DNA from: Polaribacter sp. ALD11
Lineage (GTDB): Bacteria; Bacteroidota; Bacteroidia; Flavobacteriales; Flavobacteriaceae
Assembly: GCF_002831685.1 (NCBI RefSeq)
Contig: NZ_CP025119.1
Span: 2,192,001-2,256,000 of the forward strand
Length of the DNA: 64,000 bases
Direction: 5' to 3'
Shown piece by piece: positions 60,078-64,000 of this stretch. Position 1 is the stretch's first letter. Each line of letters starts with the position of its first letter. A program made the position numbers and the translations under genes. Under the pieces are notes generated by a model. That model was not told the origin of the DNA. It worked only from the letters and a program-made list of their open reading frames with translations, and searched no databases.

Positions 60078-60884
60078 ATGAAAGACGAATTGAAAATAAT
60101 TGGAATTCAGGCTGCTTTGGTTTGGGAAAATCCTGCCCAAAACATTGCCTTTTTCGAGTCGAAAATAAAGACTTTAGAAAATGAGGTAGATTTAATTGTA
60201 CTCCCAGAAATGTTTACCACAGGTTTTACAATGAACCCAGAAAAAATTGCTGAAGAAATGGATGGCTTGTCTGTTGCCTGGATGCAAAGAATAGCCAAAG
60301 AAAAACAGACTGCTATTTGTGGCAGTTTGGTAATAAAAGAACCTTTCGACAGCGTTCAAGGAGACAAATTTTACAATCGTTTGGTTTTTGTACATCCAAC
60401 CGGAGAAATAGAAACCTATAATAAAAGACATTCTTTTACGTTGGCTAATGAAGACAAAGTGTATACTTCTGGTGCTGAAAAACTATTAATCGAATACAGA
60501 GGATGGAAAATATGTCCGTTAATTTGTTACGATTTGCGTTTTCCTGTTTGGGCTAGAAATACAGAAAACTACGATCTTCTTATTTTTATGGCTAATTGGC
60601 CAATTGCAAGAGTAAAAGCTTGGGATACGCTTTTAAAAGCACGAGCAATTGAAAACATGAGTTATGTAGTGGGCGTAAATAGAACAGGAACAGATTTTAA
60701 TAACTATGAGTATTCTGGAAATTCTTTAATTATTGATTATTTAGGGGAAGAACTTTCTAATTTAGATAAAAATGAAGTAGGATTTATTTCTGCTAGTTTG
60801 TCTAAAGAGGAACTAAAACAAACAAGAAATAAACTTGGATTTCTAAATGATAGAGATTCGTTTAAAATTGAAAATAATGATTAG
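60078..60884 (+). CDS. carbon-nitrogen hydrolase (omega-amidase-like, YafV family)
   Basis: 268 residues from the ATG at 60078 (MKDELKIIGIQAALVW); an upstream in-frame start would overlap the divergent gene. The nitrilase triad is Glu44 (LPEMFTTGF), Lys116 (NKRHSF) and Cys150 (LICYDLRFP). It resembles YafV/Nit2-type omega-amidases that release ammonia from alpha-ketoglutaramate or alpha-ketosuccinamate, products of transaminases. Cytoplasmic. Its last 8 nt overlap the start of the GNAT gene, so they are co-translated. Confidence 0.9.
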   Translation: MKDELKIIGIQAALVWENPAQNIAFFESKIKTLENEVDLIVLPEMFTTGFTMNPEKIAEEMDGLSVAWMQRIAKEKQTAICGSLVIKEPFDSVQGDKFYNRLVFVHPTGEIETYNKRHSFTLANEDKVYTSGAEKLLIEYRGWKICPLICYDLRFPVWARNTENYDLLIFMANWPIARVKAWDTLLKARAIENMSYVVGVNRTGTDFNNYEYSGNSLIIDYLGEELSNLDKNEVGFISASLSKEELKQTRNKLGFLNDRDSFKIENND

Positions 60885-61392
60885 AAAGGTTAAAATTACT
60901 GATATTGATGAAGTCTTTAAACTTTACAAGGTAGCTTCTAATTATCAGAAAGAAAAGAAAACGGTAGTTGTTTGGCCAGATTTTGATAGAGAAATGGTTG
61001 CCAAAGAAATTCTAGAAAAGAGACAGTTTAAATTTTTAATTAATGATGAAGTTGCTTGTATTTGGGCAATTACTTTTTCTGATGAACAAATTTGGGGAGA
61101 AAAGAATAAGGACAGCGCAGTATACATTCATAGAATTGCTACGAACCCTAGTTTTAGAGGTAATAATTATATTTATAAAATTGTTAAATGGGCAAAAGGA
61201 TTTGCTCAAAAAAAGGGGATTCAATTTATTAGACTAGATACTTTGGGTGAAAACCATAAACTTATTGAGCATTATAAAAATGCAGGTTTTAATTTTTTAG
61301 GTATCTTTAATTTAAAAGACACATCTAATTTACCAGAGCATTATAAAAAAGCACCTGTGTGTCTTTTTGAAATAGACTTAGATAAAAACTAG
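60877..61392 (+). CDS. GNAT family N-acetyltransferase
   Basis: 171 residues from the ATG at 60877 (MIRKVKITDIDEVFKLY). The acetyl-CoA-binding region is AVYIHRIATNPSFRGNNYIYKIVKWA (R/Q-x-x-G-x variant, RGNNYIYK) and the C-terminal IRLDTLGENHKLIEHYKNAGF block is the GNAT beta-alpha-beta ending. The substrate is unknown; coupling to the omega-amidase suggests amino-acid or amine chemistry. A terminator follows immediately. Confidence 0.85.
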   Translation: MIRKVKITDIDEVFKLYKVASNYQKEKKTVVVWPDFDREMVAKEILEKRQFKFLINDEVACIWAITFSDEQIWGEKNKDSAVYIHRIATNPSFRGNNYIYKIVKWAKGFAQKKGIQFIRLDTLGENHKLIEHYKNAGFNFLGIFNLKDTSNLPEHYKKAPVCLFEIDLDKN

Positions 61393-61436
61393 AAAACCTT
61401 TCCGTTCCAAAAATTTAGGAACAGAAAGGTTTTTAA
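61393..61436 (+). terminator. intrinsic terminator after the GNAT gene
   Basis: A stem AAAACCTTTCCGTTCC facing GGAACAGAAAGGTTTT (16 bp with one mismatch, loop AAAAATTTA), followed by a T-rich stretch. Confidence 0.8.
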
Positions 61437-61462
61437 AATTTATAGCTATCGCTTATCTCTAT

Positions 61463-61552
61463 ATAAGCTAGCAAACAAGTTTAGCCCTGATTGAAGTGAC
61501 ATCCTTTTTGTTTTTCACAAAAAGATATAACGGAAAGCAGGAAATAGCTTCT
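61463..61552. ncRNA. structured intergenic repeat, copy C
   Basis: AAGCTA (61465-61470) pairs with TAGCTT (61545-61550), CCTG with CAGG, GAT with ATC, and CTTTTTGT with ACAAAAAG (61504-61511, 61517-61524) as a terminal hairpin with a TTTTC loop. The blocks TGATTGAAGTGACATCC and GATATAACGGAAAGCAGG are those shared with copies A and B. It lies between convergent genes, 26 nt after the GNAT terminator. Confidence 0.6.
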
Positions 61553-61567
61553 ATACCCAAAAACTAT

Positions 61568-62548
61568 TTAAGCTGGTAACATCCATTTAAAATTAAACTT
61601 TGTGTCTGGAATTACAATTCTTTCTGTAATTCTGTACATTCTGTCTGGAAGTTTCATTAAATAATCTCTTGCTTTTTCTGCTTCTGGTGTAAGATTGGTA
61701 ATTTTATCTATTTCCCAAGCTGCATTTAGTTTCTTTATTATGTCTACATAATCGAAACCTGTATATACACCTATTCTTTGTGCTACTGATGAAAAATCGT
61801 CAAACAAGGTACCTTTTGCAGCATACGATTCTCTTAAGTGTAATGCTGGCATTACAATTTTGTGTTTCATCATGTGTTGAAAAGCCAACATCATTTCACT
61901 AGGATCTATCTTAAAAATTTCTCTTACAAACTCTGTATATGCTTGGTGATGACGCATTTCATCTCCTGCAATAATTTTAGACATTTTCGCCAATGCTTTA
62001 TGTCCTTTTTTACGTGCAATTTTTGCTACATTGTTATGAGAAACATAGGTTGCTAATTCTTGAAAACTTGTGTAGACAAAGTTTTTGTATGGATCTGTTG
62101 ATGTACCAATATCGAAACCATCTGAAATTAAATGCTGTGTTGTAATTTCTACTTCACGCATGTTTACACGACCAGATAAATACAAATATTTATTTAAAAC
62201 GTCTCCATGTCTGTTTTCTTCTGCCGTCCAAGTTCTTACCCATCTTGCCCAACCATTATCTGGGTCTTGGCTTACACCATCTAAATCTAATAACCAAGAT
62301 TCATAGGTTGGTAAAGCTTCTTCCGTAATTGTATCTCCTACTAAAACCACCCAAAAATCGTCATGCAGTTCTTTAGATAATTCTCTAATTTCTTCTACTT
62401 CTGTAATAAAAGAATCTTTTTGAGAATTTGGAAGAAAATCTGTTGGTTGCCAAATTTTCTCTGCAGGAATTAAGTACTTGTCCATAAAACGGTCCATACT
62501 TTTTTCTAGCGTTAACATTACTTCTTTTCTGATATTATATATAGACAT
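61568..62548 (-). CDS. acyl-ACP desaturase (soluble di-iron)
   Basis: 326 residues, soluble ferritin-like di-iron enzyme (FA_desaturase_2 family). Iron ligands are visible in AEENRHG (Glu111, His114), QELATYVSHNN (Glu164) and DEMRHHQ (Glu197, His200). It introduces a double bond (probably delta-9) into a fatty acyl-ACP with reduced ferredoxin, raising membrane fluidity. It starts 6 nt downstream of the acyltransferase gene, so the two form a membrane-lipid operon. The PaaE-like reductase at 31.8 kb is a conceivable electron donor, but that is speculation. Confidence 0.92.
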   Translation of the reverse strand: MSIYNIRKEVMLTLEKSMDRFMDKYLIPAEKIWQPTDFLPNSQKDSFITEVEEIRELSKELHDDFWVVLVGDTITEEALPTYESWLLDLDGVSQDPDNGWARWVRTWTAEENRHGDVLNKYLYLSGRVNMREVEITTQHLISDGFDIGTSTDPYKNFVYTSFQELATYVSHNNVAKIARKKGHKALAKMSKIIAGDEMRHHQAYTEFVREIFKIDPSEMMLAFQHMMKHKIVMPALHLRESYAAKGTLFDDFSSVAQRIGVYTGFDYVDIIKKLNAAWEIDKITNLTPEAEKARDYLMKLPDRMYRITERIVIPDTKFNFKWMLPA

Positions 62549-62554
62549 AAGTTT

Positions 62555-63283
62555 CTATTTTATATGTTCTTTAATAACTTTTTCTGTTTTTTCTAATAAC
62601 TCTTCAAAAGGTAAAGAGTTAATTTTAATTGGTTCGTGTGTTATAATTGTAATTGGGCTTCCTAAACCTAACGGAAATTTACCGTATTTAAAAACTTTCC
62701 ACGAATTATTAATTGTTAAAGGTACGATATAACCTTCTTTATTGTACTTTGTTATTATTTTTAATCCGTTTGAAGCGAATTTTTTAGGTTCCCCGTCTCT
62801 ACTTCTTGTTCCTTCCGGAAAAATAATTGCTCCCCATTTTTTCTCTTTAATTCGTTTAGAAAATTCCACTAAAGCTGTAATTGCTTGCTTTGGGTCTTTT
62901 CTATTGATAAGTGCTGCACCACCATGTTTTAAGTTAAAAGAAACACTTGGTATTCCTTTACCTAATTCTACTTTTGCTACAAATTTAGGATACTGTTTTC
63001 TAAAAAACCATCCTAAGGGAGCAACATCGAATGTAGATTGATGGTTTGAAACAAATACGACAGACGCATCTTCTGGTATTTTATGTTTATTTATTAACCG
63101 TACTGAAACACCAAGAATTAACATCGATTTTACCAAACAAAAGTTTAACGCATCTACCATTTTGCCGTGTGCACTTTGTCCAAATAAATTAAAACTTAAC
63201 CATTGCAGTGGGTGAAATATGATTAAGATTAAGAAAAATGCCAATATAAAAATTGGTGATATTATATAACTTAGAATTTTCAC
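62555..63283 (-). CDS. plsC: 1-acyl-sn-glycerol-3-phosphate acyltransferase (PlsC family)
   Basis: 242 residues with an N-terminal membrane helix (about 5-25). The HX4D motif is NHQSTFD and the lower motif is FPEGTRSRDG; HGGAALINRKDP and the VPLTINNSW block support AGPAT function. It would make phosphatidic acid from lysophosphatidic acid. The start codon is GTG (63283). It is upstream of the desaturase in the same operon. This is the more canonical of the two PlsC-type genes in the window. Confidence 0.9.
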   Translation of the reverse strand: MKILSYIISPIFILAFFLILIIFHPLQWLSFNLFGQSAHGKMVDALNFCLVKSMLILGVSVRLINKHKIPEDASVVFVSNHQSTFDVAPLGWFFRKQYPKFVAKVELGKGIPSVSFNLKHGGAALINRKDPKQAITALVEFSKRIKEKKWGAIIFPEGTRSRDGEPKKFASNGLKIITKYNKEGYIVPLTINNSWKVFKYGKFPLGLGSPITIITHEPIKINSLPFEELLEKTEKVIKEHIK

Positions 63284-63375
63284 TGTGTGCGTTCTTTATG
63301 AGTTTAAAGTATATCTTTAGAAAACCTTCTAGTTACTTCTAATATTTAGAAATAAAAAGTTACTATTTATATTTA

Positions 63376-63801
63376 CTAAAACCAGTTACTCCAAGGAATT
63401 CTTGAAAGAATTAATAACAATCCTATTCCGTAAAAGACTACAAATGTTTTAAATTTTGCAGCATCTTCTGTTTTCTTCTTGTGCTTAGACCAACCTATTG
63501 TTATAAAGACAATAGCCAAAATCATCATTATTGGGTGTTCTACAGCTAACAATCTTACCGATTTTTCTTTCATAACTGCACCCGCATCTGCTTTTAAAGC
63601 TTCATACCAAGGCGACATAAAATACCAACCTAAACCTATTAATAATTGTATATGAGACACAATTAGCGCAAACAAGCCAATACGTAAATCTTTGTCTGTA
63701 AATTGTTTTTTTTGAGTTAAGCCAATAATTGCATTTACTACTGCGAATATTAATATAGCAAGTACTAAATACGCCCAATAAGAGTGTACATCTTTCATCA
63801 T
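63376..63801 (-). CDS. four-helix membrane protein, unknown function
   Basis: 141 residues from ATG 63801 (a second ATG follows at once at 63798). Four hydrophobic helices (about 7-25, 39-58, 82-100 and 119-138) with SHIQLLIGLGWY and EHPIMMILAIVFITIGWSKHKK; the conserved-looking His residues in helices 2 and 3 resemble b-type cytochrome haem ligands. I recall similar proteins called only hypothetical or cytochrome b-like in Flavobacteriia. It has a TAACTTTG -7 box 23 nt upstream. A cytochrome role is only a suggestion. Confidence 0.65.
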   Translation of the reverse strand: MMKDVHSYWAYLVLAILIFAVVNAIIGLTQKKQFTDKDLRIGLFALIVSHIQLLIGLGWYFMSPWYEALKADAGAVMKEKSVRLLAVEHPIMMILAIVFITIGWSKHKKKTEDAAKFKTFVVFYGIGLLLILSRIPWSNWF

Positions 63802-63824
63802 AATAGTTGGTTTTTTAGTTCTTA

Positions 63825-63832
63825 CAAAGTTA
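63825..63832 (-). promoter_or_regulatory. -7 box (TAACTTTG) for the four-helix membrane protein
   Basis: A perfect TAnnTTTG element on the minus strand, 23 nt before the ATG. Confidence 0.45.
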
Positions 63833-63847
63833 CTAATTTTTATGCAT

Positions 63848-63878
63848 AAAAAAACCACCTCAGTTGAGGTGGTTTTAA
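63848..63878 (-). terminator. intrinsic terminator of the gene at the right edge
   Basis: AAAACCACCTCA and TGAGGTGGTTTT form a 12-bp stem with a tiny loop (63851-63862 and 63865-63876); on the minus strand a T-run follows. Confidence 0.8.
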
Positions 63879-63900
63879 AAATTAATATAATGTCAATAAC

Positions 63901-64000
63901 TTATTGTTTAACATATTCATTTCCTGACTTTACTACAAATAAAGTCCAAACCGCATTTGCGCCATCATAAATATTAAATGAAGTTGCAAATTTTTGTCCT
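63901..64000 (-). CDS. unidentified protein, C-terminal 32 residues only
   Basis: The minus strand is open from the right edge to a TAA at 63901-63903 and reads GQKFATSFNIYDGANAVWTL followed by FVVKSGNEYVKQ. A terminator follows at the right distance, which supports a real gene. Too little is visible to name a family. Confidence 0.55.
   Translation of the reverse strand, partial: GQKFATSFNIYDGANAVWTLFVVKSGNEYVKQ

Noticed and set aside
1..64000. CRISPR array, prophage or transposase genes
   Set aside because: No regularly spaced repeat series, no cas, integrase, capsid or transposase protein is visible on either strand.

Overview
The window looks like a chromosome segment of a low-GC, AT-rich member of the Bacteroidota, most likely a marine-type Flavobacteriaceae (Polaribacter/Tenacibaculum-like). 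The evidence is the gliding lipoprotein GldH, the type IX secretion protein PorZ, many lipoproteins, a CarboxypepD-TonB-dependent receptor, small Bacteroidota-type families (DUF4837, DUF2452, DUF6370), and repeated TAnnTTTG -7 boxes, the Bacteroidota promoter signature. The genus is an inference from overall protein flavour. I see no phage, plasmid, integrase, transposase or CRISPR array; this is core chromosome with one decaying gene.

Layout. 0-7.3 kb: the end of nadB, thioredoxin, a Crp/Fnr regulator, an unlisted 43-aa membrane peptide whose start lies in a perfect 24-bp inverted repeat, and a complete tripartite RND efflux operon (adaptor, pump, TolC). 7.4-10.7 kb: a broken metallophosphoesterase, a FemAB/GNAT-like protein, acyl-CoA thioesterase II and an SdpI-family protein. 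10.7-24.8 kb: a haem-type TonB receptor, recO and porZ; a CYTH protein; a PAQR/haemolysin III protein with an acyltransferase; trpS; a DUF4837 lipoprotein with an MltD-like lytic transglycosylase; exonuclease III; two tandem paralogous mini-membrane proteins; the two subunits of a 3-oxoacid CoA-transferase. 24.8-38 kb: penicillin-binding protein 1A, gldH and a RicT-like PSP1 protein; TrhO; asd, a PaaE-like reductase and a LysE exporter; an M1 peptidase, a subtilase and an MBL-fold hydrolase.

38-64 kb: a 54-aa membrane peptide; the pbpC and alpha-2-macroglobulin pair with a REP-like palindrome between them; tRNA-Cys; folB with DUF2452; a zinc-ribbon protein; glnS; a Cys-rich lipoprotein; an aldo/keto reductase; pgk; the DNA polymerase III delta' subunit; a MOSC protein and an enoyl-CoA hydratase; a MATE pump; an AddB-like nuclease; an omega-amidase-like hydrolase and a GNAT protein; a lipid operon (acyltransferase and acyl-ACP desaturase); a four-helix membrane protein; and the tail of an unidentified gene.

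How the genes fit together. Cell-envelope functions dominate: two class A PBPs, a lytic transglycosylase, A2M defence, RND and MATE efflux, phospholipid acylation and desaturation, and secretion and gliding parts. Housekeeping genes are interspersed. The most interesting non-protein signal is a family of three intergenic copies (30.5, 47.9 and 61.5 kb) that keep a nested stem architecture while the stem sequences change together, which points to a structured RNA or a mobile structured element. Several genes also have a -7 box only 3-6 nt before the start codon, suggesting leaderless transcripts.
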